NCBI GenBank assembly: GCA_029204225.1
Contig: CM055104.1
Location: forward strand, 47,626,451 to 47,690,450
DNA length: 64,000 nt
Source: Diphasiastrum complanatum
Lineage: Eukaryota > Streptophyta > Lycopodiopsida > Lycopodiales > Lycopodiaceae
Direction: 5' to 3'
This document shows, in pieces, positions 31,091 through 42,317 of the stretch. The position numbers were made by a program, and so were the translations under genes. The number at the start of each line of letters is the position of its first letter. The first letter of the stretch is position 1. Below the pieces are notes generated by a model. It worked only from the letters and a program-made list of their open reading frames with translations, had not been told where the DNA came from and ran no database searches.

Positions 31091-31299
31091 GAAATCAATG
31101 ATAAACTTTATTGTTACACTTCAATTATTACTATTTACTATGCACTTTATTATTGACAGCTGTAATTAGTCGTAGGCTAGTCTATTAGTCTAATCCTAGG
31201 TTTTTTTTTTTCTTTATCATGATTCAGGGTTTATTTGTACATTTTACATTCAATATGATAATAGTGTGATAGTGTTTTCAATGAGAGTGCGTGTTTTTC

Positions 31300-32428
31300 T
31301 TCTGACTTCTTTGGTGATTGCTTATGGTGAATGCTTGATGTTGCTTATCTAATTATTGATATGGATAAGCTTGATGTTGTTGATGTTGATCAATCTAACA
31401 TTTTTTATGGTGATGAAGATGGTTCTTTGGATAGTGATGGTGGAGATGCCTCTCCAATCAAGTTCTAAGAAGATCCTCAAGGGAAAGACAAAAGCCATCT
31501 AGGCTCACATATGATGAGAAAGGTAATCAAGTGGAAGTGACTCACTTTGCTTTACTCACATGTTTTGGAGAATCTTCTTGCGTAGATGATGCTATGCAAA
31601 TGGATATTGGTTCTCATGGTTTTTCAGCAATTAATGGATCTGAAAAAGAGGTCTTAGTCAATGGCTTTGATGGTCAATTGGAAGATCAAGAGGTTGATCT
31701 CAAAGGAATTTAACAACACAAAAGAGAAGTGACAATTTGGAGCTAGTCAAGAGCATCAAAGGAGAGTCAATTGGCAAAGATGTTTTGGATCTGTTTTTGC
31801 AAGTGTTTGAAGACTCAAGTAAGGTCAAAAAAAGAACAAGGAAGTGTTATTCAAGTTTAAATTACTTCTTCTATCTCATATTTCATGTGAATGTGTGCAA
31901 ATTGTCAAGATATGGTGAAACTAGCTACATTGTCTTGCAATATCTTATTGTTGGAGTTGTACTTGGCTGATTTTGTTGATGGAAATGAAGCTAATGGAGG
32001 TTCATTATGTCAATCATTCATGGCCAAGTCATCAAGTGTTGATAATATTTTGTGGCAAGATGGAGATGGAGGCTCATTCATGGAGTTTTAGGGTGGAGAC
32101 ATATCAAGAAAGGACAAAGCTGGAGGAGACAAGCAAGCAAATGACTATCACTCACATTTATTGTTTGGTTGCTGTAATTTTTCAGAGAGTTCAAGTTGAA
32201 AGCATGGTGAAATCATTTCATTTGTATTTTATTTGGTTCTTCATGTTCTAGTTACATCTTGATGTGCAAAATTGATGTAAGAAATAGAGAGCATCCAATT
32301 TGGACACTATTCTCTATATCGATCATGGAAATTATTTTAGAACCTTAGAAATGAGGTCTATACTTAGGATGGAGATTATTATAAAGTTGGATCAAAATAT
32401 TATGATTAAAACTATGCCAAAACTAGTT
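31300..32428 (+). other. Probable internal region of an LTR element without recognisable domains
   Basis: Several short plus-strand frames (about 31531-31713, 31891-32091) have no recognisable domains. The segment ends in a polypurine tract (GAAGAGGGAG, 32429-32438) just before an LTR. It may therefore be the 3' part of a degraded retroelement. Confidence 0.4.
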
Positions 32429-32438
32429 GAAGAGGGAG

Positions 32439-32762
32439 TGTGAAAATATCAACTAGTTTAGTCATATTTTGGTTAATTGGCAATTTAGGCCAATATGCAC
32501 TTAAGACTTAGAGATAGATATTTCAAGTTTATATTAGTCTAAATGTTTTTGAATTACCACTTTTGGAAAGTGAGGGAAAGTAAGTCGGCAAGTTTGGACC
32601 CATTCAAATTTGAATGATTGGTACATTGAATCTAGTCCATACTGTGATAGGATTTTGGATCTAGAAATTTCTATGGAGGTAAACCACATTCAAAATAGGG
32701 CAGCGACCTATTATAAATAGTGTACAAGCATGAGAGAACATGATTCTCCCCTCCTCCTCCTC

Positions 32763-32812
<50 letters not shown>

Positions 32813-33359
32813 CTCATTTCATGCTTATACATGAGTTCTCTTGGTTTCATCTATCCATTGATGCACTATAGTGATTGTTACGACCATATTTAGCTAAGGA
32901 TATGGAATAGTCCTAATATGGTAGACCGGCCCTCCAATGTTCGAGATTATCGGTCACGCCTAGATTTTATTCCACTTCAAGGCATGTTGGTGACTAATTG
33001 CCTTGAGAGGACCCGAACACTCTAATTGAGACATATGGTGTAGTGCATGTATGTGTGACTGATATAGGCAGGAGGTATGCATGAAGAGTTGTGACCTATG
33101 TATCATTGACCTACATGGGGATTGCATGGGTTCATGCACAGGATCTTACTCTTTATATATTGAGGTAGTGATTATTCTGACGACGACTTTGGTCTAGGTT
33201 ACCTATAGAGCTTTTCTCCTCTTGATATCACATGGCTTGAGGGCTAGATCCAGGAGATAACTCCAAGAGGGATCTAGGATTGGTTGGGTGGTTTTGCTCC
33301 ACAATCTCTTTTGTGTTTTCCTATCCTCATCTTAGGAGTTTTTTCTAGTGGTCTTTACA
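32439..33359 (+). mobile_element. 921-bp LTR with PPT upstream and PBS downstream
   Basis: Begins TGTGAAAATATC and ends GGTCTTTACA (TG...CA). GAAGAGGGAG (PPT) lies immediately 5', and TGGTATCAGAGC (PBS for initiator-Met tRNA) lies at 33361-33372. It contains a (CT)n run at 32765-32809 following CTCCTC repeats, and a TATA-like TATAAATAG near 32714. Having both signals means the same LTR is shared by internal sequences on both sides, as in a tandem LTR array. A second matching LTR is not in the window. Confidence 0.75.
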
Positions 33360-33372
33360 TTGGTATCAGAGC

Positions 33373-35011
33373 TTAAGATGCCATTTTGGATGGGATGGAG
33401 ACTAGTTCTACATCAAATCGGAATTGGAACGCATTTGGATTGACATCCCGGTTGGAGTGCTGATTTTTTCAAGGGAAATTGAGTTTGGATTACTAATTCA
33501 TGTGTGAAGCATGCTTTTCAAACTTGGTGGTAGAGTGTTTTTCTCCTGGTTTGATTTTTTTTAAAGATGTTGTGGATTAGTGTGGAATTCACTTTTATTT
33601 TCTGAAACCTTGAGAAAGTTTTCATTTGAAGTAGAGTGATCTGCATGAATAGATCCACTTTCTTGTTTAAAGCTATTTTTTCGGATGAATAAGTTGCATG
33701 AATCCATAATGTTTTGGATAGTTTCGATTTAGATTTAGTAGCAGGATGTTTGTTGATAGATTGACGAGGAATAGATTTATCATGAATGAATAAACTGACT
33801 GTTGCTAGAAATCTTGAATTTATGGGTTGCATGTGAGGATTTAAGATTTTATTAGTCTAATCCTCTTGTGTTTCATGCAAACTGAAAACTGAAAACATTG
33901 AATGGATATTGTAATTGCCGATTCTCTAACTGTAGCGGATAAAAATTGGAATAGTGGATACATGCAATCTGTTTGGAATAATTTTACCTTTCTGGCTGAG
34001 CCTGTGAATCAGAGGTGATGCATGTAAGATGTGACTCTGGTTAGTGTGCCATAATCAAGCATTTAAGTCTATTTCTCAAACTCGTTTTTGAGATTTGAAG
34101 TTTTGGTTTGCTCTTGAAAGCCATGGGACAACGGATTCTAGCATTGTTGTGGTCTTCTCAATCTTTTTTGTTTTGCATAGGAGTCGTAGACAGAGAAAAT
34201 CAGGGGCTATGAAGTTGTCAGTCTTTGCTCTACATGTAAGTTGATTTAGAAGGCAGTATGTAGACTGTGTCTATGTCTTTGTCGCCTGAGTGCTGGGATT
34301 GATGATGTCTTAAGACTGCTGCTCGCCCTTCCTATCAGTTTAAGTCTTCGTGATCTGTGGAAAACGCCCTTTTCCGTTGTGGATTGCTGGCAGAAGATGC
34401 ATCTGTTAGATTAGTTTGGTAAAATAATCATGCAACTTTTACATGTTTCCTGGAGTGGGTAAAGACAGTGTAAGAAGATTCTTGAATTAAATGTGGGAAG
34501 TGCCTGGATTGAGAGTATCATGCATTAGATCGATCTCAAACTTGGAGGTTACTTGATGTCAGCAGGTCGTTGTTAGAGATTGTAGCCTTACCCCTGCGAT
34601 GGAGAGAGACCTGCCAATGGATCGTGAATGGGCGATTCGGAACCTTGTCGTGCTGAAATCTCTCATTCGCGGGTGTGCTTGAAATCCCTCTCTCGATGGT
34701 GCGACTATCTACATCTCTGATTTTGTGTGTATGGCGGCCAAGAGGAAAGAAGAAGCGGTCAGAATCCCAACCCTAGTCTTTTCTTTGGGGTTTTATTTTT
34801 TGAAAAGCTTATGGGGACTTTGTTAGCCTTGTTTCTTTTGGTTTGGCCTTTAATGGTTTGCATGCGCGAGGAGCTTTTTGCATGAGGGTGGATATTTATT
34901 CATTGACTCCTCTAATTTCTCTTCCAAATCGCATGGAATAGCAGCTAAGACTATATCTGGTAACTAAAGGTGAAACTTTTTATTGATTAAGGTTGAAGAT
35001 TTTGAGAAAAT
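33373..35011. other. Retroelement internal region, non-coding
   Basis: Follows the PBS at 33361-33372. No gag or pol motif is visible on the plus strand. It is probably an untranslated leader of an element whose coding part is lost or replaced. Confidence 0.45.
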
Positions 35012-37276
35012 CTAACTAAATTGGTAGTTGAGAATGAAATTACCTATTCTCCGGCTTGTGTCCCCCGCTGCTTGCTGGCCTTTTTGTTGGCTCGTGCTTG
35101 CCTGGGCAGTATAAAAAAGAGGTGGCATTGGAATTACCACCGGGGTTGGCTGAGCCTTCTGCTCCATAAACCTTTGACAAGCCTTAAGGCCTTGTTTGGC
35201 TTGGACGAGCTCATGTGTTGCGCTAGCCCGATACTTGTCAAACTCCGCCTGGTAGCTGTTTAGAGTTTGGTTGTAGACCTGCACCTGATGCCTGAAAAGA
35301 TTCATCTCTGCTTGAGAGAGTGGCCTTGAGTCAGGTGTAGGTTGAGCTAACTAGACGAGTTTGTCGCTTTGCAGTGCTTGCACCTCCGCTCCCAGGCGTG
35401 TGTTTTCCACTTCATATATTTGGAGTTGCGCCTGGAGGGGAGCAAGTCGTTGGGACGCTTCAGACTGAAGCTCCTGCACCTTTGTGGAAGCATCTATGAG
35501 GGCTTTGGAGAGGCTCTGAATATAGTGGTTTAGGTCGTCCTCCTTCTGCTGCAGCTTCAGGATCTCTTGGTGCCCGTTTTGCTCGTGTTGCTGAGCAATT
35601 ATCAACTATTGCTGCAACTTGGTGATTTCTGCTCGCAATTGGGTGTTGTTCGTTGCCAAGTGGAGTACCCGGCTGTCCAATGATGCCCTGGCTGCTACCG
35701 CATCCTGGATGAATGTTCCCAAGGCTTGGTACGTTGTCATTAAGTCCGTTGGAGTAGCTGATACATTGGCACTTGTAGGGGCTTGTGTGGTAGTGGCCCC
35801 GATGACCTGTACAGTGTCGTCGTCATTGTCTTTGATGAGGTTCTCTGGTGATCTTTTGTCATCTGGGGCGGTGGGATTTGCTCGATCCGGTGATGGATTA
35901 AAAATTGTTTGTACAAATGCATCATCAGACAATGGTTGGTTGCCCTCGACAGCCTTTGATGGAGAAATGGGAGGTTTGGGAGAAACATGAGTGGAAACAG
36001 GGATGGGGACAGTTTGTCCAAATGAGAGAATGGGTGGAACAGAGGGAAACTGGAGGGTGGTGTGGAGTACGGAAGGCGAAGATGGGGCAAAAATGGTCTG
36101 GCGTGGCGGTGAAAAGTTGATGACCTGCATCCATGCCAAAGTGTCCGGAGACAACTGGGAATCAGCAGGATTGAACTAGAGAGGGAGAGCGGTGAGAACA
36201 TGAGTAATGGAAGATGCGATAGTAATGGAAGGGGTGGTGGAAGATGGAATAGAGAGAGAAGTAGTATCGACGAAGGAGATGGATATGGAAACAGAAGTAG
36301 CAGTTGTGGGTGGAACAGAATGAAGAGGAGCGGCAACATAAATGGGAGGAGGAGGCTGTACAGAAGAGGAAGTGGCGGTGGTAGATGTTGTAGCTGTTAT
36401 TGGTGTGGTGGTGGTGGTGCAACGTTTGGTGGTAGGTGGAGATGAGGAGGAAGGGACAACGCCACACATTCTTTTGTTGGCCGTCGTGTTAGTAACTGTA
36501 GGTTGGACAGATGTGGATGCTGCAGATGTAAGATAGAGGTTAGTATGTGGCACGATGGATGATAGAAGACTGGAGCGGTGGAAACCGCGTACTTTCGTCT
36601 CGAGAAGTGCATAGGCAAAGTTACACAGTAGGGGGCTTGCTGCGATATGCTCACGTGTGTTGGGTTTGATGGAGATTGTTAGTTCGTGGATGAGGAAGGC
36701 ATGCCAGTCATATGGCACAACCGTGGGGCCAGGGAATCTTAGGAAGGACTCCACAATCTGACTCAGTAGTGTGGACTGGATTCTGTCCTTGCGAAATGTT
36801 GAATTAATCAGAAAGTTGTTCAATAGATGTGCATCCGCTTGAATGACTGGTTCCGTGATAGCCTCTATCAAGTACCCATTGTTGGATCGGAATTTCTGGT
36901 GCAGTCTGGGTGACGAAAGGTTTTATCAGGGCTTTTGCCTGATGATGAGAGATGGGCTGGCTGTCACCGAACATAATGCCAACAGTGACCATCGAGTCCT
37001 CGTTAACCCGTACCTTGTACGTGGTACCCTGGTTAGGAAGTGGAAACGCGACTTTGGCGCGTCCCAGGTGACGTAAGCGTGAAGGGCGAGGCCCATGTTA
37101 ATGTCAGAGCTGAAAAGCGCTGGGTAAAAACTCATCGCTTCGAGAAGTGAGCTAGAAATCTAGAGCCATGGTTTAATCAGGGCTTCAGAAGACAAGGGCC
37201 AAATCTGGGTGGCTGATGGTATTTCTCTCTGGATCACCTACTTGGTGCCAGAGTCGTCAGAAGGTGAGGAGGCCAT
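35012..37276 (-). pseudogene. Unidentified retroelement-associated protein with C-terminal coiled coil, broken
   Basis: From ATG at 37276 (MASSPSDDSGTK) one minus-strand frame runs to about 35012, interrupted by TAG at 37238, near 37160, 36176, 35606 and 35351. Between about 37060 and 36880 the sensible reading (TTYKVRVNEDSMVTVGIMFG, then HHQAKALIKPFV) sits in another frame, so two compensating frameshifts are likely. The N-terminal half looks globular (LIEAITEPVIQADAHLLNNF, RFPGPTVVPYDWHAFLIHEL). The middle is Thr/Ser/Pro-rich. The C-terminal 250 residues are heptad-rich (LRAEITKLQQ, KVQELQSEASQRLAPLQAQL), a long coiled coil. It resembles gag-like proteins of plant retroelements in layout, but I cannot name a family. 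It lies antisense to the LTR/PBS at 32.4-33.4 kb. Confidence 0.6.
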
Positions 37277-37556
37277 GTTAGCAATGATAGTTAAAGTACA
37301 AAAAGTAGAAAAAACGGTGGAAAAGATAAAAAGTGATGGAAACGAGAAAAAACAGTGGATAACAAGAGTTGGATGGTAGTAACAGCAACTCAGAGTGTAG
37401 ATCTGGGTTTAGAGTATGCAGATGATGGCTTGTATGAAGTTTGGTCGCATTCGAAGAACTTGGAAAATTCAATCGAAATTTGAGCAAAGCTTCGCTAGGA
37501 AAGGTGACAAATAACTCAAATTTAGCCCTTATATAACGGAATTTAGAGTGCGTATT

Positions 37557-38377
37557 GTGAAAAAAGTACAAAATGGACCAAGAGTGGATCCTAATCTGAT
37601 CCTCAAAAGGGATTAAATGTTAGATTTACTTGATCTATCAATTTACATAAGATTAAGATCAATCTAGATCAATTCTAGACATATAATCCTAACAAGAACA
37701 ATCATTAATGAAGGTAAATGTTCTTGCTGGTTTCACACGTGTGAAACCCTGTCAAAGTACGGACTTCAACCTGAAAATCAAGTACACTATGATAGAACCT
37801 CAAAACAATCAAAACAAATGTAGCCAAATAGAGAGAATTACACAAAATTGCTTCCAAAATCAAGATTGATATTTCATATTGATTGTGGCCAAAGATGCCT
37901 CTATATATACACTTTTTGGAGCTCGAGGTACTGATCATGCATCAGATCTCACACGTGTGAGGATGCTTTGTCATCATCATGCAATTTTGACACTTGGATC
38001 AAACTTTCTATTTTGGGCATTTTTGGTCCAATTTTTTACTATATGGAGATCTTCATAGAAATCTTCTAGAAGCAAAAACTTGCCTAGTTCAGCTTTTTCC
38101 ACACGTGTGAGCTGTCCTCTACACATGGGATGTGACACCTATTTGAAGTATTTGGCTCATGCAATCAATAGATTGATGCCATTTGTCTTATATTTAAAAA
38201 ACTAGTTTTTGGCCATTTTAGCCACTAGAACTTGAATTAAATCATATGTACAACATATATGATTATGGTACATGACAAGTACACTAATTTCAAACGTGGG
38301 AACAGGCTCCACACATGTGTGTTTGTCCTATATACATGATTTTGACTTTCATCAAGCTTAATTTTTGCATTTTCACA
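37557..38377 (-). repeat. Copia-1 3' LTR (821 bp)
   Basis: On the minus strand it runs TGTGAAAATGCAAAA ... TTTTTTCACA. It contains CACACGTGTG at about 37734, 37951 and 38099 and the related CACATGTGTG at about 38313. Its first half matches 63148-63734 and its last part matches 48776-49015, which together are the split 5' LTR. Confidence 0.93.
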
Positions 38378-38379
38378 CT

Positions 38380-38860
38380 CCTCAAAAATCTAGCTTGGTA
38401 AACTAGCATAGATCTATCTATAACTCCAAGAGCCAATATTATTTTTACAAATGGATCTTTAGGCAATGCCTTGGTGAGTATATCAGCAATGCAATCTGAT
38501 GATGAAACATGAATAAGCTTGATCTCCTTTGCTTGCACTTTCTCCCTCACGAAATGATGTGAAATTTCAATGTGCTTTGTTCGAGCATGGAAGACTGGAT
38601 TGTTTGCAAGTTGTTGAGCTACTTGATTGTCACAATATATGCATGGAATGTCTTCATCTTTGATCACATGTAGCTCCTCCAAAAGCCTTTTAAGCCAAAG
38701 AACCTCCCTAGTTGTTGTTGTCATAGCTTTATATTCGGAGTCTGTTGATGAAAGAAAGATGGTATCTTGCTTTTTGGAAAGCCAAGATATAGCTTCTCCA
38801 CATAAGAATGTAGCAAATGCACTTATGGATCTTCTATCCATCTTGTCACCTGCAAAACAG
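38380..38860 (-). pseudogene. Copia-1 RNase H (C-terminus of pol)
   Basis: Minus-strand reading from about 38860: CFAGDKMDRRSISAFATFL, ISWLSKKQDTIFLSSTDSEYKAM (RNase H catalytic segment, usual SSTEAEY), EVLWLKRLLEEL, NPVFHARTKHIEISHHFVREK and CIADILTKALPKDPF, then a tail ending just inside the LTR boundary. RNase H degrades RNA in the RNA-DNA hybrid. The segment itself is open, but everything N-terminal of FAGDK (RT palm and fingers, most of integrase) is absent at the junction with the insert at about 38857. So it is an orphan fragment. Confidence 0.88.
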
Positions 38861-39283
38861 TTAGGAATAGTAAGCTCAACTGTGATTGTAGTTTACGGTT
38901 ATGTACTGTTTCAGTTTAGTAGGCTTTAGTTAAGAAGCCAGCCCGGGGGCTTGTCTCGGGCCAATAATGGGAGATTATCTGTATATAGGCTAAACTGCCA
39001 CGTAGAGGCCAATAGTAAATTTCGTGCATTTATTAGGTCTATGCCACGTGGCGTCCCCATGCAAAGGGGACCTTTACTTGTATATGTATCAGTCTCTTTG
39101 TAATAAAGATGCTTTTGCTTTGTGAGCTCTTTTGCTTTATGTGAGCTCCTCCATCACTCTGTTACTTGTGAATGTTGTTCATGGTTTTAATGGTTGGCAA
39201 TCAGTCAGTGATTGCATCTCTAATTTGCACTCTCCACTAGATCAAAATTTTCACATAGAATGTTAACTTGGTATCATAGCCGA

Positions 39284-40870
39284 TAGGCTATGGAGGAATG
39301 TACACGATCGAAGCTCTTGGAAGAGTAGTTCCATCGACGGTAGCATCAGAACCGAGCAACGGTAAGGACGCCGTACAGGGTAGAGGATGGTCTTTGGTGA
39401 TCGGAGAAGCAAAGCCCTTTGATTCAATGCATACGAAGTTGATTCGTAGAATCAAAGTTAAGAAAATGTCATAGCAGGCAGGCTATGAGGCAACCAATGG
39501 AAAAGTGCTTATAACAAGTTCAGTTCTTGGTGGATTGAGGAGTGATTTGTTGCAAACAAGAATTGGGACAGGTTGTTGGACAGCCAGGGTAGCTGTGGAG
39601 GTTCAATTCTCAACAATTGAATGGAAGGCAGTTCCAAAAACATGCAACAAAGTTGAGTCTTTGCAGACCGGGGGTTACAGAGTGAAAACTCGGATCTTTC
39701 TCTCCACATAACAATTTTTTGATCTGTAAAGAGACGCAGAGGGGCACCCTAGCAGTGCGCAGCAGATGCCAATAGGCCATGGGCGGCCGCGGATGGATCA
39801 AAGAGCTGGATCAGATTTCTATTAGGCAGCCATAGTTGTGAAACCCTTGCAGGAAGAAGCAAGGTGAAAAAGAGGAAGGAGGAGCCCAAGGACTGTCGCG
39901 TGCAGTGAGGGGGAAGAAAACCATAGTGTCAATTAGTGCCCCGCAGATGCAGGAGTCTTGTTCATCGTGCCAATGGAGCCTTGTTCATTGGATCATGAGA
40001 GAGGTCGGTGGACGATGGAGATCAAATAGATGTGGGCCAATAGATCCCATTCTCATTAAAAAAAATTTGAAATTCGCCAGTCTCCTCGTGTGAGTATGGC
40101 TAGGTCACCTTGAATTTGCCCCCGTTTTGATCAACTTTCATTCAAAATTTGCCCCAAGAGAGAGGTGTGTGTGATAGTTCTCCTCCACTTATAAAATCAG
40201 CTGATCGGACTTAGAGTAGAGTTCTTCGGACAAAAAGCCTTTTCAACACTTTGCTTCCCATCTGCTAGGATTATGGCTCGATCCAACTTGTTGCCAATCT
40301 CTGAAGAGGATCCTAGTCTTTTCCCTTTGAGGAAAAACCCAACTGATACTAGATATCACCCATGCTCAGTGAGTTTCAGTTCTGAAGGTGGCCGTCGCAA
40401 AATGAAGACCAACTGCTCCATAGAAGACATCCCCTGAAATTGCCCTTTCTAAATTTTGACTTCCAGCTTGCGTCTGGTGGGCGTTGTCGCAAATGAAACT
40501 AACCCAAGAAACAGGCTAGCCATCCATCCTTTGCAAACATTGAGTCATTTCGTTGTTCACGTGCGAGTACTTGAACTGCAAATCCGCTCCACAGATTTTG
40601 TAGTCCTCTTTGTTTGATGGTATCAGCCTTCAAAAGAAAGGTTCCTTCTCAGAGCCATCAGCTCCTTGTATCACAAGCAATCATGCAAACCAGGCAAAGC
40701 ACGACTACTAAGACTCACCACGAATACATACAAGTAAGACACTCAAGCAGGTTTACTAACAAGTAACAAAGACAAGGTCCCCCTTTGAGATGGTCCTGCC
40801 AACGGACCTTTGCCTGGCCGCGCCCATACAAATTGATCACAGAATTAGCCCACATAGGACACCCCTCAAG
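39284..40870. other. Non-coding internal sequence of an inserted element
   Basis: Follows the PBS-like TGGTATCATAGCC. Short open frames have no recognisable domain. I see no gag or pol motif on either strand. Confidence 0.5.
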
Positions 40871-40873
40871 CTA

Positions 40874-41275
40874 TCTGTGCTTTCACCATTAAGCAGCACA
40901 TTGCCTCAGTCACGCCCCACCACTTTTTGGTCGATAGCCCTTATAGCTAAACGATCGGCAACTATCCCGCACCGGCAGCTAACCACCCGTGCTTTACACT
41001 CAAATTCGAGCAGCATCTCTGTATCAATGGTTAACCCGTACAATTCGAATATGTTGCCCCACACCCCACAAGGTACAGACCGTGCTTTCACCTACCTAGG
41101 CAGCACTTTGCCTCATTCGTCCTACGTGCAGACAGTGTCAGGCCCGAACCGCGAGAACTGACCGTGCTTACACCTCGAGGACAGCACTTTGACTCATCAA
41201 GTCCCCCGTTCTGCCGACCACCCCGACCATGGACGCACCCGTGCTTACACTGTGGACAGCACCTTGCACAACAGT
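40874..41275. repeat. Five degenerate repeats of GTGCTTTCACC...CAGCACTTTGCCTCA
   Basis: Copies begin near 40874, 40988, 41083, 41163 and 41241 (spacings about 114, 95, 80 and 78). Each pairs (C)GTGCTT(T/A)CAC with CAGCA(C/T)(A/T/C)TTGCCTCA or a variant some 15-20 bases later. No coding potential. Confidence 0.65.
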
Positions 41276-41337
41276 TGTCTTGATGAACCCCAAATAGTGG
41301 CCGTTTCCGTGAGATCCGCATAGCTGACCGACCAGTC

Positions 41338-41350
41338 GGCTCTGATACCA
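41338..41350 (-). promoter_or_regulatory. Primer-binding site of a minus-strand LTR element
   Basis: Minus-strand TGGTATCAGAGCC, complementary to the 3' end of plant initiator-Met tRNA. TGTAGCGC begins two bases further at 41353 and would be the LTR edge. Confidence 0.75.
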
Positions 41351-41460
41351 CATGTAGCGCAAGCATCCCAAAGGGAGCCGGGAACCACAACTTAGCTTCC
41401 CAGCCTTCAACTCTTGCCATCCAAACCCACTTGACATACAAGCAGCCAACTCGCCAACAA

Positions 41461-41945
41461 TGATCAGACTTAACCAACTTGAAGTTCCGAAAACCAACAT
41501 TGAGATCCAACCTAACACCATGCCAAATCGGGGGTCCCGATGTGGGTGACTTCCCTCCAAGCAAGCTGTCCGACATACATCAAACTTAACCAACTTGAAG
41601 CTTCGTCACAAATGAGTAACATCCATTCCAAGCAAGCGGTCTGACTTACATCAGACTTAACCAACTGAAAGCTTCGTCACGAGCGCTGGAAGCCAACTTG
41701 GCGCCACGCCATATTGGACAGCCATAAACAGGTAACTTCCACCCAAGCAAGCCATCCAACTCAGCCGACAGGTTAGAGCTCGTTCCCCAAGAGCTTAACC
41801 CATTCACGTTCATGCAAGGAACACTCAGAACCACAAGCCGCGATAGATATGGAGACAACCAGTTCCTGGACCAAATGGTCCCGACAACATACCGTTGGCG
41901 CCACGGACCGAATGGTCCCGACGGCATACCGCTGGCGTCCCAGGA
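41461..41945. repeat. Tandem repeats within an LTR-like segment
   Basis: CAGACTTAACCAACTTGAAG recurs near 41466, 41579 and 41652 with nearby CCAAGCAAGC blocks. A second unit of about 36 bp, AATGGTCCCGAC..CATACCG.TGGCG, is repeated at about 41874 and 41911. The gypsy element then interrupts the sequence at 41949. Confidence 0.65.
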
Positions 41946-42317
41946 TACTGTAATAGATCCTAACACCACAGTAGGGCAAACACTAACTGATCCACCCAAC
42001 CTTGCCTACTCCCTGATATAGAGTAAGCCCCTCCTAGCCCAGTGTGAGGACTGGTAGCATGCTACTGCCAAGTGTCGGCCACGTGGCACTGACGTGGCCG
42101 ACTGCACGTCGGGACCCAACTGGGAGCCCTATCCTGCTGACAGGGTCCCTAGGCTGTGTTAGGCCCGCCATGGCTATGGACCGTGCTGGGGCACACTACT
42201 CACACTGTCTTGCCCTGTTGGTCATGTACGCTGGACACGACCCTGACTGTGGTATCTGACCTATCTGTGTTCTCTAGGATTCGGCACTGGTTACGAGCTC
42301 GTAACACTCCCTCTCCC

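Noticed and set aside
31531-32251. Small plus-strand frames as host genes
   Set aside because: There is no motif, no splice pattern and no codon signal that I can defend, and they directly precede an LTR and PPT.
35012-37276. Recoded stop codons (TAG read through) in the antisense gene
   Set aside because: Frameshifts, TGA/TAA in one reading and the decayed setting make ordinary pseudogenisation simpler.
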